64,000 nt of DNA from DATCHW01 sp963806045 (GTDB lineage: Bacteria; Bacteroidota; Ignavibacteria; Tepidaquicellales; Tepidaquicellaceae): the NCBI GenBank assembly GCA_963806045.1, contig CAWDWP010000005.1, positions 145,246 to 209,245 of the forward strand, in the 5' to 3' direction. The translations under genes were made by a program, and so were the position numbers. Below are positions 12,461-22,555 of the stretch, piece by piece. The notes under the pieces are model-generated. The model was not told where the DNA came from, ran no database searches, and saw only the letters and a list, made by a program, of their open reading frames with translations. Within the stretch, counting starts at the first letter, position 1. Every line of letters begins with the position of its first letter.

Positions 12461-13738
12461 TTATTTTAGCAAAATTAGTTTTTTCGTTGATACAAATTCC
12501 CCTGATTTCAACTGATAAAAATATACTCCTGATGCATAGTTGCTCCCATCAAATGTTACCTCATAAGTTCCGGGATTTAGTTTTTCGTTTACAAGTGTTT
12601 GGATTTGACGTCCTGTGATGTCGTAAACCTTGAGTTCTGTCCACACAACCCCAGCCCCTCTCAAGAGGGGAGCTATGTCGAATTTTATTTTTGTTGATGG
12701 ATTGAAGGGGTTGGGATAATTCTGATATAAATTGATATAAGCAGGATATTCATTTGAATAATTATTAATCATTGTCATTCCACCGGAATAACTTTTTAGC
12801 ACTAAACTTCTATAAGTTGTATCATAAATCCAACCCGCACAAAAAACGGTGTCTGAATTCAACATCTGGACTTCACCCAAATAATCAAACCCTGGCCTGG
12901 AAATATTTAACCAATTTTCTCCACCGTTAGTCGTTCTTAATATTGTGTTCCCATCACCAACAATCATTCCTGTATTTATATTAATAAAAGAAACTGACAT
13001 TAAATAAGAATTTATATTAGGTGTTTGAACAATCCAGTTATCACCACTGTTAGTAGTTTTAGCAATAGAATTAACTCCAACCATATATCCTGTATTTTCA
13101 TTTAAAAAGCAAATACTGTATTGATGATAATAATAAGGAATGGTTTTTTCATTCCATGAATTTCCTGCATCTGTAGTTTTCCAAAAACTAGAACCACAAG
13201 CAAATCCTGTAAAATTATTAATGAACTTAATACACTCTATACCTTTATAAGCGCTGAAAAACACTCTTACCCAATTTTGACCTCCGTTAGTGCTTTTAAA
13301 TATTTGTCCGTTTGTACCTGCAAAATTTTCTCCTATAATTACTATATTTTCATCAATCGCATATATCGTATTTACTTCCACATCGTATAGCCCTGTTTGC
13401 TGAGCAATCCAATTCTGACCACCATTTGTCGTTTTAAGAATTCTACCGTTATATGAGTTATAATGACCACCGACGTAACCGGTATTTTGATTCAGAAAGT
13501 GCAATGCATAATACCCGGAACCTGTTGTGCTTGAAATATTAATCCAGTTGATCCCGCTATTAGTTGTTTTGAAGATGCTATTCTGACCTGTAACGTAACC
13601 TGTATTGATATTAAAAAATTGAATATTTAACAGTTGGTCTGATGAATTCAGCGGATTCTGAACAAACCATCCGGATTGAGCAATGAGTAATGAATAATGA
13701 GTAATGAGTAATAAAAAAACAAAAAGTGACTTCTTCAT
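12461..13738 (-). CDS. T9SS-sorted YCF48-repeat protein, first gene of the tandem run
   Basis: An intact 425-residue protein. The signal peptide (MKKSLFVFLLLITHYSLLIA then QSGW) is followed by about seven YCF48-like repeats, for example NTGYVTGQNSIFKTTNSGIN and NTGYVGGHYNSYNGRILKTT. The C-terminal 90 residues are a complete sorting domain (LYQNYPNPFNPSTKIKFDI ... VYDITGRQIQTLVNEKLNPG ... ASGVYFYQLKSGEFVSTKKL). It is the most upstream gene of the leftward run and therefore the likely promoter-proximal member. YCF48 proteins assist photosystem II assembly in cyanobacteria, but the repeat is only a fold here, and in non-phototrophic relatives these are secreted proteins of unknown role. Confidence 0.88.
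   Translation of the reverse strand: MKKSLFVFLLLITHYSLLIAQSGWFVQNPLNSSDQLLNIQFFNINTGYVTGQNSIFKTTNSGINWINISSTTGSGYYALHFLNQNTGYVGGHYNSYNGRILKTTNGGQNWIAQQTGLYDVEVNTIYAIDENIVIIGENFAGTNGQIFKSTNGGQNWVRVFFSAYKGIECIKFINNFTGFACGSSFWKTTDAGNSWNEKTIPYYYHQYSICFLNENTGYMVGVNSIAKTTNSGDNWIVQTPNINSYLMSVSFININTGMIVGDGNTILRTTNGGENWLNISRPGFDYLGEVQMLNSDTVFCAGWIYDTTYRSLVLKSYSGGMTMINNYSNEYPAYINLYQNYPNPFNPSTKIKFDIAPLLRGAGVVWTELKVYDITGRQIQTLVNEKLNPGTYEVTFDGSNYASGVYFYQLKSGEFVSTKKLILLK
12647..12672 (-). repeat. GC-rich palindromic repeat inside sorting-domain codons (copy 6, short)
   Basis: CCCCAGCCCCTCTCAAGAGG followed by GG. It encodes the APLLRGAGVV insert between KIKFDI and LKVYD, the shortest copy of the family here. 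Confidence 0.55.
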
Positions 13739-14093
13739 AACCTTATGTTTTAATGTTGAATTATCCCAGTCTAAATGTATTATTTCTTCTTTTAATAATC
13801 AATATAAAATAATATTTTTTTATTTTGATAAATTATTATTTTCCTAAAGATTTAATCCCGATGAGTGACTAAGATTTAGACGAAATTGAAAAGTTTAAAA
13901 TCAAAAGTTAAAATTTAATGAAAAATTAAAAAATTTTTGAAAAATGTGTAGTAGAAATAAAACAATAGGAAAAGCAGTATAATAAAAAAGTTGTCATTAT
14001 TTAGTATCCAAATAATGACAACTTATTGTCTTACAATAGAGATTCGTTTACAATTAAAAAAGTAATAAAATAATTTTAATAAATTAAACGATA
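13739..14093. other. Intergenic region between the sdh operon and the T9SS gene run
   Basis: About 355 bp, very AT-rich. It should contain the promoter of the six-gene T9SS run near 13740-13850 (not resolvable by eye) and the terminator of sdhB described separately. No gene seen. Confidence 0.6.
13983..14024 (-). terminator. Rho-independent terminator of the sdh operon
   Basis: Read on the minus strand, AAGTTGTCATTATTT pairs perfectly with AAATAATGACAACTT across a 7-nt loop and is followed by a T run. It lies about 70 bp after the sdhB stop. Confidence 0.8.
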
Positions 14094-14795
14094 TTACAAT
14101 TCTCTCATTGCGCATTTTTTCTTTAACTGGGATAAATGCCAGGTGATATTTATATCCTTCGGGCATACTTCCACGCAGTTGAAAATTGTATGGCATCTCC
14201 ACAACCCATCGGGTGTATCAACAACATCAAGTCTTTCATCCTGTGCATCATCACGGCTGTCGAATGCAAACCTGTATGCTTTCAGCATTGCAGCAGGTCC
14301 GAGATATGCATCATTGGACCAGAGAGACGGACAGGATGCAGAACAGGCACCGCATAAAATGCAATTAACTGCTTCATCAATTAAAGCCCTGTCTTCCTGA
14401 GACTGGTATCTTTCCTTAACCGGCGGTTGTGTCTTTGCTATCAGGTACGGCTTTACGACTTCATATTTTTTGAAGAAGCTGTCCATATCGACAATAAGGT
14501 CTTTAATGACTGGCAGTGAAGGAATCGGATCAATCTTAATAAATTTCTTTTTGAAGTCGTGCACGAGCACCTGGCAGGCAAGCATATTTTTACCGTTTAT
14601 CATTACTGCATCGGAACCGCATATCCCGTGCGAACAGGAGCGTCGGTATGCAAGACCTCCGTCAATGTCCCACTTTACCTTATCAAGACAGTCGAGTATC
14701 CTGAATGTGGGGTCAACATCAATTGTGTATTCTTTCCTGTAAGGCTTTTCGTCCTTTTCCGGGTCGAAGCGCTGGATTGATAATGTTACTTTCAT
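14094..14795 (-). CDS. sdhB: Succinate dehydrogenase iron-sulfur subunit
   Basis: 233 residues, normal length for SdhB/FrdB. It passes electrons from the flavin of SdhA to quinone through three iron-sulfur clusters. The [2Fe-2S] motif is RRSCSHGICGSDAVMINGKN then MLAC. The [4Fe-4S] motif is CILCGACSASCPS, and the third cluster uses CHTIFNCVEVCPKDI. Its ATG shares the A of the sdhA stop (TAATG at 14793-14797), so it is translationally coupled to sdhA. It is the last gene of sdhCDAB, followed by a strong terminator. Direction of the reaction (succinate oxidation or fumarate reduction) cannot be told from sequence alone, but two membrane anchors favour a quinone-linked complex II. Confidence 0.95.
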   Translation of the reverse strand: MKVTLSIQRFDPEKDEKPYRKEYTIDVDPTFRILDCLDKVKWDIDGGLAYRRSCSHGICGSDAVMINGKNMLACQVLVHDFKKKFIKIDPIPSLPVIKDLIVDMDSFFKKYEVVKPYLIAKTQPPVKERYQSQEDRALIDEAVNCILCGACSASCPSLWSNDAYLGPAAMLKAYRFAFDSRDDAQDERLDVVDTPDGLWRCHTIFNCVEVCPKDINITWHLSQLKKKCAMREL

Positions 14796-16541
14796 TAGTA
14801 TTTTCTCTCCTGTGGTTGATAATTTAAAATTGTTACGGGTTTATATTTTAGTTCAATTCCTTTTTCGGTTTTGAAAGCAATTGTGTGCTTGAGCCAGTTG
14901 ACATCATCACGCTTTGGATGGTCTGTCCGCCAGTGAGCTCCGCGGCATTCCTTCCTTTCGAGTGCCCCTGTTACAATTGCATCTGAGAATTCAAGTAGGT
15001 TTCCTAATTCGATTATTTCCATAAGTTCGGTATTGAACACTAAACCTTTATGCATCATATGTACTTTTTTAAATCTTTCCTTCAGTTCGTGAATTGTTTC
15101 GAGCATTGATTTCAAATCTGTTTCATTACGGAACACACCGCATTTATTTGTCATCTCTTCTTTTAGTCTCAAGCGTATCTTATCTGCATTTTCTCCTGAA
15201 GTTGTAGCAAAAAGATTTGCAAAAACTTCTTTATCTCTTTCTCCGGCATTTTTTGGAATCGGCATTAATTCTGCATCAAGAAGGAATTTCTTAATCGTCT
15301 TTCCTGTCCTTCTTCCGTGGACAACTGCATCGAGAAGTGAATTTGTTCCGAGCCTGTTAGCTCCGTGAACAGAAACGCAGGCGCACTCACCCTGCTGCAA
15401 AGAATCCTTTTACAATAGTTCCTTTTTCATCAGCAAGCACATTTCCATATAAATTAGTCGGAATTCCGCCCATAGAATAGTGTGCAGTGGGGAGAATCGG
15501 AATCGGTTGCTTTACCGGGTCAATACCGACATATGTTTTAGCAAATCCTGTAATTTCAGGGAGACGCTCTTTTAGCTTTGCGGCACCGAGATGAGTGAGG
15601 TCGAGATTTACAAAATCTCCGCCGCCAATTCCACGCCCTTCGTTAATTTCAGTCTGAATGCTTCGCGTGACCATATCCCTTGGGGCAAGTTCCATTACAG
15701 TAGGAGCATAATTTTTCATAAATCTTTCACCGTCTTTATTCTTGAGATAGCCGCCTTCTCCGCGTGCACCTTCTGTTACGAGAATACCAAGCGGATATAA
15801 ACCTGTCGGGTGGAACTGCACGAATTCCATATCTTCAAGCGGGATTCCCGCACGGAATGCAATCGCAACACCGTCACCTGAATTTGCATATGCATTTGAT
15901 GTAACTCTGTATGCTCTGCCGTATCCACCTGTTCCGAACATAACTGCCTTTGAGTGGAATGTGTGAAGCTGTCCATCCCTCAGATTGTATGCGGTAACAC
16001 CTCTGCAGACACCGTCTTCTATTAATAATGACATAATAAAATATTCATCATAGAAGCGGACATTTCTTTTAATACATTGTTCATAAAGAGTATGAAGTAA
16101 TACGTGTCCGGTTCTATCCGCTGAAAAGCAGGCTCTCAGTACCGGCATTCTTTTTGAGTTACCGTTTTCATCTATTATTTCTTTTGTATGTCCTCCGAAC
16201 TGCCTTTGTGCAATTTTTCCATCTTTAGTCCTGCTGAAAGGAACTCCCAGATGTTCGAGTTCATATATTGCGTCAGGAGCATCGCTGCACATCATTGTGA
16301 TTGCGTCCTGGTCTCCGAGATAATCGCTGCCTTTTACAGTATCGAAAATATGCCAGTCTATTGTATCGTGCTCTTCATTTCCAAGAGCCGCGGCGATTCC
16401 TCCCTGGGCAGCACCTGAATGCGAGCGTGTTGGGAAGAGCTTTGATATTACTGCAACATCTGCATATTCAGAAGTCTCGACTGCCGCACGCAAGCCTGCA
16501 AGACCTGCCCCGACAATAATTAAATCATGTTTATGTATCAT
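14795..16541 (-). CDS. sdhA: Succinate dehydrogenase flavoprotein subunit, one frameshift
   Basis: Catalytic FAD subunit of complex II. The N-terminus has the dinucleotide-binding IIVGAGLAGLRAAVE. The covalent-FAD region is RSHSGAAQGGIAAALGN, and the active-site blocks QFHPTGLYPLGILVTEGARG and APRDMVTRSI are present. The frame is broken once near 15395: the sequence reads GCAGCAGGGTGAGTGC, where removing one G gives AAGECACVSVHGANRLG, the invariant continuation. The second part (residues about 385 onward) ends in the usual PVTIL-type tail before TAATG. The rest is perfectly conserved, so this is almost certainly a homopolymer error, not a pseudogene. The full product would be about 580 residues. 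Confidence 0.93.
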
Positions 16542-16599
16542 ACTTTGTTTATTTTTTAAAATTAGTGTTTGAAATTCACTAAGTTAATTTATTATTATA

Positions 16600-16963
16600 T
16601 TAAAATGATAAAATTGTATTCAGTCCCAAGAACCAGAATGCGATTGCAATGACTATTATAATAGTATATAAAGTTGTTGTAAGCCATTGTTTCATTTCAA
16701 AATCACGCAAGGACACTCCACGTTCCGTTTAATCCGTGCCAAAGCCCAAGAGTGACAAATGTTAAATCGATGATTTTCCAAATCGGCTGATGAAGACGCT
16801 CCATCACTGCCTGGTAAGTGTGACCGCTATCAGGTGTCGCGTGCATAAGAATATAATGCCCTATAAGAACCACTACAAGGACTATCCCGGTTATTCGCTG
16901 CATATACCAGTTTTTCGAACCTGATGTTCCCGAACCGGCGAATTTAAAAGTACTCGTATTCAT
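16600..16963 (-). CDS. sdhD: Succinate dehydrogenase membrane anchor subunit, one frameshift
   Basis: Starts MNTSTFKFAGSGTSGSKNWY and continues MQRITGIVLVVVLIGHYILM, the anchor helix with the conserved Q/H-R-I-T-G motif. A second helix follows (IIDLTFVTLGLWHGLNG). The direct frame stops at 16703, but dropping one T near 16715 extends the protein through VLRDFEMKQWLTTTLYTIII to a third helix and a TAA at 16600-16602. This gives the usual three-helix anchor of about 120 residues. It lies between sdhC (22 bp gap) and sdhA. Its role is membrane attachment and quinone binding together with SdhC. Confidence 0.85.
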
Positions 16964-16985
16964 TATTTTTAAACTTTTTTAATTA

Positions 16986-17378
16986 TTAAATGTGAAAGAA
17001 AATAAGGTAACCCATGCCCGCTACTATTAATACGGAAAGTACATAAACGAATTTCAGAATCTGCTTATGATATCTTGCACCGTTTCCTAAATCAACAAGC
17101 ACAATCCGGACGCCGTTAATAGCATGAAACATAACCAGTGTTCCGAGGAACCACTCACCAAAAAGGAAAACAGGCGAACTGAACAGTTTCATTTCTGCAT
17201 TAAAAGCAGCTTCGCCTTTCAAAAGACCGGTAAGCGCGATGATATGCAGAAGAATATAAAATGTAAGTCCGAGTCCTGTTACCCTGTGCAGAATCCAAGC
17301 CCAGCTTCCTGCATGCTTTCTATAATTAAACATCACACTAAACCAGCGTGAAAACACAGATGAAGAAATGTTAGACAT
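16986..17378 (-). CDS. sdhC: Succinate dehydrogenase cytochrome b subunit
   Basis: Three-helix membrane subunit. The first helix carries SWAWILHRVTGLGLTFYILL followed by HIIAL; the HRxTG motif and the later MFHAINGVRIVLVD are the quinone- and heme-proximal signatures of the SdhC family. I start it at MSNISSSVFSRWF (17378) rather than at an ATG 15 codons earlier, because the shorter N-terminus is typical and the extra residues (MQVCLFFILNLKVNK) look like upstream noise. It is the first gene of the leftward sdhCDAB operon. Confidence 0.9.
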   Translation of the reverse strand: MSNISSSVFSRWFSVMFNYRKHAGSWAWILHRVTGLGLTFYILLHIIALTGLLKGEAAFNAEMKLFSSPVFLFGEWFLGTLVMFHAINGVRIVLVDLGNGARYHKQILKFVYVLSVLIVAGMGYLIFFHI

Positions 17379-17537
17379 TTTATTCACTTTTAAATTTAAA
17401 ATAAAGAAAAGACACACCTGCAATTAATACAATTTCTTGTATTCTTGCTTCGTTATAATAAAATATTAAAATATTTTGATAAATTAAGTATAGTAATTCG
17501 TAACAGGAAGAAAAAATTGAATGTTAAAACCTCCCGC

Positions 17538-17559
17538 GAGTCAGGGGAAACTCTGACTC
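17538..17559. repeat. Short hairpin, REP-like
   Basis: GAGTCAG and CTGACTC arms around GGGAAACT, GC-rich within an AT-rich gap between the divergent sdhC and DUF4153 genes. It has no T tract and looks like a repetitive extragenic palindrome rather than a terminator. Confidence 0.4.
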
Positions 17560-17644
17560 CACGTTGTGAGTTGAACTTTATAATTTTATTTATTTATTTT
17601 TACCGCGTCAAATATTAAGTTAAGTTAATTTAGAAAAACAAAAT

Positions 17645-19469
17645 ATGAAAATTCCTTCAATAAATGCATTGCTGACAGGGGCTAAAAGAACTTTTATTAG
17701 ATTTCCATTTGTAATTTTACTATCTTCAGCAGGTGCATTTATTTTGGGATATATTATTCATTTAGATAAATCCCAGGCATCAAATACTCAGTATCTTTAT
17801 AATGCAGCAATGGCTTGTTCACTTGGGATTCCACTTTTGATATCGTTTTCATTCATCACCGAACGATACAGGTCCTCCCGGGCAGTAAACATAATAGTAC
17901 AGATAACAGGCATTATGTTATTGACAGCATATTTTATTTCACTTCCCGCTGATAAAAGTTATGTAGACATTACAAGGTATATTCTACTTAATTATCGGTT
18001 TACATCTTCTTGTTTCATTTTCCACATCTATTAGTTCAGATATTTTTTCTTCTAAACAGTTAGGTCTTTTCTGGCAGTTCAACCAGGATATATTCATCAG
18101 GATTCTAATAACTGCAGTTTATTCGGGAGTTCTCTTTGCGGGATTGTCAATAGCAATACTTTCTTTCAATAAGCTTTTCAATGCAAATATTCATAATAAA
18201 ATTTACGCTCAGCTTTTTTTCATTATTCTCGGTGTTTTTAATACCTGGTTCTTTCTATCTGATATTTCTTCAGAAGCAGATTCAGAGGAAAAAGGAATCG
18301 ATTATCCAAAAGGTCTGAAAATATTTACGCAATATGTTTTGCTTCCGCTTGTGATTATCTATCTTTTTATTCTTTATCTTTATACCGGAAAAATTATTAT
18401 AGAATGGTCATTACCGATGGGCTGGGTTTCGTACCTTATTCTTGGATTTTCAGTTACCGGTATTTTTTCACTTCTTCTGATACATCCGCTCAGGAATATT
18501 GAAGGAAATACCTGGATAAGGAATTTTGGAAAATGGTTTTACATTTCACTTTATCCGCTGATAGTTTTGCTTTTCATCGCAATAATCAGGAGAACAAGTG
18601 ATTACGGAATAACTGAACGCCGGTATTTTGTATTTATTCTGGCAGTTTGGCTGACCGGGATTGCAATTTATTTCACTTTCAGTAAAGTAAAAAACATAAA
18701 ATATATACCGATTTCACTTTGCATTATTGCTTTTCTATCTTCTTTCGGTCCCTGGAGTGCCTTTTCTGTTTCCGAAAAAAGCCAGGTCAGCCGCCTCGAA
18801 AATATTTTAATAAACAATAAGATACTTATTAATAACAAAATCACTAAAATTGATACGAATATACCGGATGATGGAGTAAAAGATATTAGTTCAGTAATAA
18901 ATTATCTGACGGAACGCAAATCTCTAACGGCAATACAGCCCTGGTTTGACATTAATCTTGAAAATCTGAACGATACATTGATGAACGGAACATATAAAAA
19001 GAAAGAAGCATTAATTGTTGAATATATGGGTTTGAAATATTATTCACCCTGGACTTACCAGTATGACAATAATTTCAGCTATGTTCTCAAAGATTACAAT
19101 TCCTTCAGCTTAAAAGATTATGATTACCTGTTAATTTACAAATTTCCAAATAATGATACTGTTAGAAATTTATCTGTTATCAAAATTGATTCAATGTCAT
19201 TTGAAATAAATAAAAATGATGACAAAAATATACTTGAAATTACAAAACAGGGTAAGCCATTATCGAGCATAGACCTTATCGTGTTCCTTGAAAAGCTGAA
19301 AAAAAGCAACTCCCCTTCTCCTTCATTAAGTGATATGACTATTGAAATACAGAATGAATCTGTTAAAATGAAGTTAGTAATTGTATCAATAAACGGTGAA
19401 AGAACCGGCGATAAAATAAACATCAATTATATTAACGGATATTTGTTCATGAAAGTGATGCTAAATTAA
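17645..19469 (+). CDS. DUF4153-type multi-pass membrane protein, one frameshift
   Basis: About 608 codons in two pieces. The first (17645-18034) begins MKIPSINALLTGAKRTFIRF with several membrane helices (FVILLSSAGAFILGYIIHL, AMACSLGIPLLISFSFI). After a frame slip near 17995 the protein continues LFWQFNQDIFIRILITAVYS then GVLFAGLSIAILSFNKLF and on through roughly eight more helices. A soluble C-terminal domain of about 220 residues ends at 19469. The order of helices, the VYSGVLFAGLSIA segment and the long polar tail match the DUF4153 family as I know it; function unknown. It stands alone on the plus strand between two minus-strand operons. Confidence 0.75.
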
Positions 19470-19570
19470 GATAGAATTCTTTTCGAATACCGGCGGAAAA
19501 CGATTACTCACAACACCCTTTTCCGGCTTGAATCGAAGAACACTTTTCGTTTTCAAATTCGAAATAAAGT

Positions 19571-20358
19571 TTATAGCTTAATTTTCGCTACACCCAAAAT
19601 TTCTTTGGTTGAATTGCTCTGTAAAAAGACTATTATCTGAGCATTTTTTATTGCTATCCTGTTATCAATGGTGTATTCCTTAATGAGATTTACAGGTTGT
19701 CCCGGGCTGATAATAATATTCTCCCCGCTATAACCATTAAGCATCTGTCTTAATATATTATTGTAATTTGTCTTTCCGTTTGGAGAGTTGAAATATAGAT
19801 CTGATTCGGTAACAATGGCATATAGTTTCAATTCTCCGTATGATTGTCCGCTAATCTGCCCTGCTGCGATATTTAAACTTCCGGTTTTTGAAACAGTGTC
19901 TATTGTATTGTTTAGTAATATTGAAAAAGAATTTGTTTTACTTAATCTTTGGTTTATCTGGTTTGTCCATTGTTCGGAAGAAAAAGGTGAAGTCATTAAG
20001 ATTGCCCATTAAATAACCTGCGGGATTGAATAAGACATAATAATAATTTTCTCTTTCGCTGTTCATTGTACTATTGAAATTATAAAACGGGTCTCCCGGA
20101 AACAGAGAAGAATGAATGTTTATTATTATAACATTTGTATCATTTATAGTAACGCCCCTCAGAAAACTTATTTCATCGCAGTAATTTGCAGACTGCACGC
20201 ATGCTACGCACATTACATTAGAGAACAATTCTACCAATACTTTGCTATTTGCTTTTAAGTCCGGATTTGTGTGAACAGGCGAATCAAGGTTATTCTCACA
20301 GGAAATAATCGATATTCCGGTAAATATTATTAATATGTAACAATAATTTTTTTTTCAT
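19571..20358 (-). CDS. Omp28-like thioredoxin-fold lipoprotein, last gene of the ars operon, frameshifted
   Basis: Deleting one A from the nine-A run after the ATG at 20358 gives a lipoprotein signal (YILIIFTGISIISC then ENNL). The mature part has VLVELFSNVMCVACVQSANY, matching the thioredoxin-like N-terminus of Bacteroidetes Omp28-family proteins (ELFTxxxCxxC), with the CxxC as CVAC. A second slip near 19985 joins FNPAGYLMGNLNDFTFF to SSEQWTNQINQRL. The C-terminal beta-rich half (LNIAAGQISGQSYGELKLYA, KNAQIIVFLQSNSTKEILGV) is intact. It begins 2 bp after the stop of the barrel gene at 20360-22054, so the two are co-transcribed. The location is probably the periplasmic face of the outer membrane; the role is unproven. 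Confidence 0.7.
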
Positions 20359-20359
20359 A

Positions 20360-22054
20360 TTAATAGTTTGATTGAATTGTTAATCTGAAACCATTAAACG
20401 GGTTAACGTATCTGCATATTCCGCTTGTACATTTGAGTCCGCCTCTTTCAGAACCATAAGAAGCGATTACAACATTCGACTGATTTAAGTTATAAGATAA
20501 CTTCTGCTTCCATCCACATTTTTTTCCCGAAGGTTCGGATTTATCATTTGTAAATTCAGAACTGAAAGTTAAAGAAAAATCAGGTGACTTCGACAAACTT
20601 ATGGCAGCAAATTGATTTGTAAAATTTTGATTTTCAGGATTCCTTAATGAATAATAAGCCCATTGATTTTCAAATATAAATTTAATGTGTAATCTTTTGT
20701 TATCTTATATCTCATTTCAAGTGGAATTGTAAATAAGCCGTTTTTTATCGGAACCGATTTGGGATAAATATCATTATATAAAACTCCGAATTGCTGATAG
20801 AGATCCTGATTTTAAAAATATTTTATCGGATAAATAATATTCAGATTCCAAACTAACTTCCCAGTAAGGTGAAAATGCATCGTTTAACGAAGGGATGAAA
20901 TTATATTTTCTGTCGTTTGCTTTGAATATTACTTCTTGAACTCGTATCGATATCGGAGAAACTATAATGTTTCGAGGCAATACTTCCGTTCAAAATGAAA
21001 GAAAAGATTGTCTTTGGTGTCCACATAATTTCAACCTGCCCTCCTACTTCATCATTAAAATCTACTACATGAGGTGTTCTTGAGGTCAGAGTTGTTGTAT
21101 GTTCTTTCACTGCGGTCGGAGGGTTTTGGAACGGTAGCATTTTGGTGGGTCTTTCATTGCTTTGATTATCCGGGGGTTGTAATATCGAATCTGTAATTTT
21201 TATATTCAAATGTAATTCCAAATCCCGGCTTTGTAAATGAAAGCGAACTATAGAAAGCATCTCCGTTTGCAGAGAGGTTAAACGGATAAAGTTCGTTTGC
21301 GTCTGTGTTCGTGTGTTTGTGAGCATATGAAGAATAAACCTGAAAGTCCGGAAGATTAAAACTTGCAAAAATTTCCGGAATATAAGTTTTAATTTGTGTA
21401 ACGACATTTCCGGAAGGGATGCTTCCGGTGGAATAAACATAATTAGTTCCGATATTCAAGAATTTCAACGGTGATATTTCAAAATTAAAATCCCTTACTT
21501 TATAAGTTTCAATTCTATCGGGTTTTAAGAAATCCCTGTATTCGATATTCCCTCCAAGAATTTCCGATTTAATTTTAACAGGATTTTTATTCACCAAAAT
21601 TCTTTTTGAAAATTATCCTTACACCATCTATTCCCGTATCATAAAATAATTGTCTTTGTTCAAAAGTATTCATCGAAAGTCCTCTCCCGATTACTTCCCA
21701 AAAATCTCCGGCTCTGACATTCAGCATATCTGAGACCTTTATATTCAACATATCTCTTTTTTAATTCCCTTAAAATCACTTCCGTATTCTATCGGGTCAC
21801 TTATTTCATATCTCATTCCGAAAACAATATCATTAACCTGCAATCTGGCGTCGCTAATATTTTCAAAGTATTCTTTAGAGTTTTCCAAACCGTTTATAAT
21901 TTCTTTCCCGCTTCCATATCTGAATAAATTATTCAACGAAGCTTTTGCATTTAAATTGTTCTTGAGCGAATACATTTTCTCTGGAGAATAATGAAACTAA
22001 AGTAATAAATAAAAAATACACAAAACTTGAAATATTACAGTTTCCTAAAATCAT
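20360..22054 (-). CDS. Outer-membrane beta-barrel protein, DUF6029-like, frameshifted
   Basis: The ATG at 22054 overlaps the stop of the upstream TlpA-like gene as ATGA. The first codons give a signal peptide (CNISSFVYFLFITLVSLFS ... ENVFAQ). Dropping one base then continues NNLNAKASLNNLFRYGSGKE, and the rest is a series of amphipathic beta strands with alternating aromatic residues (FNFEISPLKFLNIGTNYVYS, GFGITFEYKNYRFDI, VEIMWTPKTIFSFILNGSIA). A terminal aromatic strand ends RLTIQSNY. Frame breaks lie near 21980, 21740, 21600, 21170, 20930, 20800 and 20600. The total of about 565 codons and the strand pattern resemble the DUF6029 family of Bacteroidetes outer-membrane proteins. That family name is a recollection, not a search result. 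Confidence 0.6.
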
Positions 22055-22548
22055 TTGATTTCTAATGCTTCTTTAATTTCATCTTCTATCATTTTTTCGT
22101 CACCGGTTTTATATCCTAAATGAGTATGCAATATTTTTTTATCTTTTCCGATAATCAAATAATAAGGAACAGCATCTTCACTTCCCCCGTACATTTCAAA
22201 TATCTTTTTATCAGTGTCGAGAATTACCGGGAAAGTAAATCCCATTGCCGAAACGTAAGATTTAACCTTCGATACGGATCTTTTGGTTATCGATATTAAC
22301 TCCGATATATGAAAAGCCCTTTATCTTTATATTTTTCATATAAGATTTGCATATTTCTCTGCTCTTCTTTGCAGGAAGAACACCACGACCGCCAGAAATC
22401 CAAGCATAACCGGACCTTTATCAACAAATGAACTTAATTTTATTTCATTTCCATCGATATCTTCTGCCGTAAAATCAGTGTAAAACTGTGCAAATATTTG
22501 AGATGAAGATATTGATATAAGAATTAATACAGTTAGTAAATATTTCAT
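22051..22548 (-). CDS. TlpA/ResA-type exported thiol-disulfide oxidoreductase, frameshifted
   Basis: Signal peptide MKYLLTVLILISISSSQIFA, then the TlpA-like start FYTDFTAEDIDGNEIKLSSF. Removing one T from a T run near 22395 gives VMLGFWRSWCSSCKEEQRN, i.e. the WCxxC active site (Cys-Ser-Ser-Cys). Removing one G from the GGG near 22322 joins DKGFSYIGVNIDN to SYVSAMGFTFPVILDTDKK. The cis-proline position reads AVPYYLIIGKDKKI. The size of about 165 residues is normal for the family. Such proteins reduce disulfides outside the cytoplasm using electrons from a CcdA-type membrane protein, and one lies immediately upstream. The stop overlaps the next start (ATGA). Confidence 0.8.
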
Positions 22549-22555
22549 GATTTCT

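Noticed and set aside
12461..13738. Photosystem II assembly factor
   Set aside because: The YCF48 repeat is only a propeller signature; the signal peptide and T9SS tail make a secreted protein, and no phototrophy gene is present.
14136..15800. Plus-strand open frames over sdhA and sdhB
   Set aside because: They overlap strongly conserved minus-strand genes, have no recognisable domain, and look like shadow frames.
17645..19469. Two separate membrane protein genes
   Set aside because: The second piece continues the first in another frame with no loss and no start of its own near the slip; the sum fits one DUF4153-type protein.
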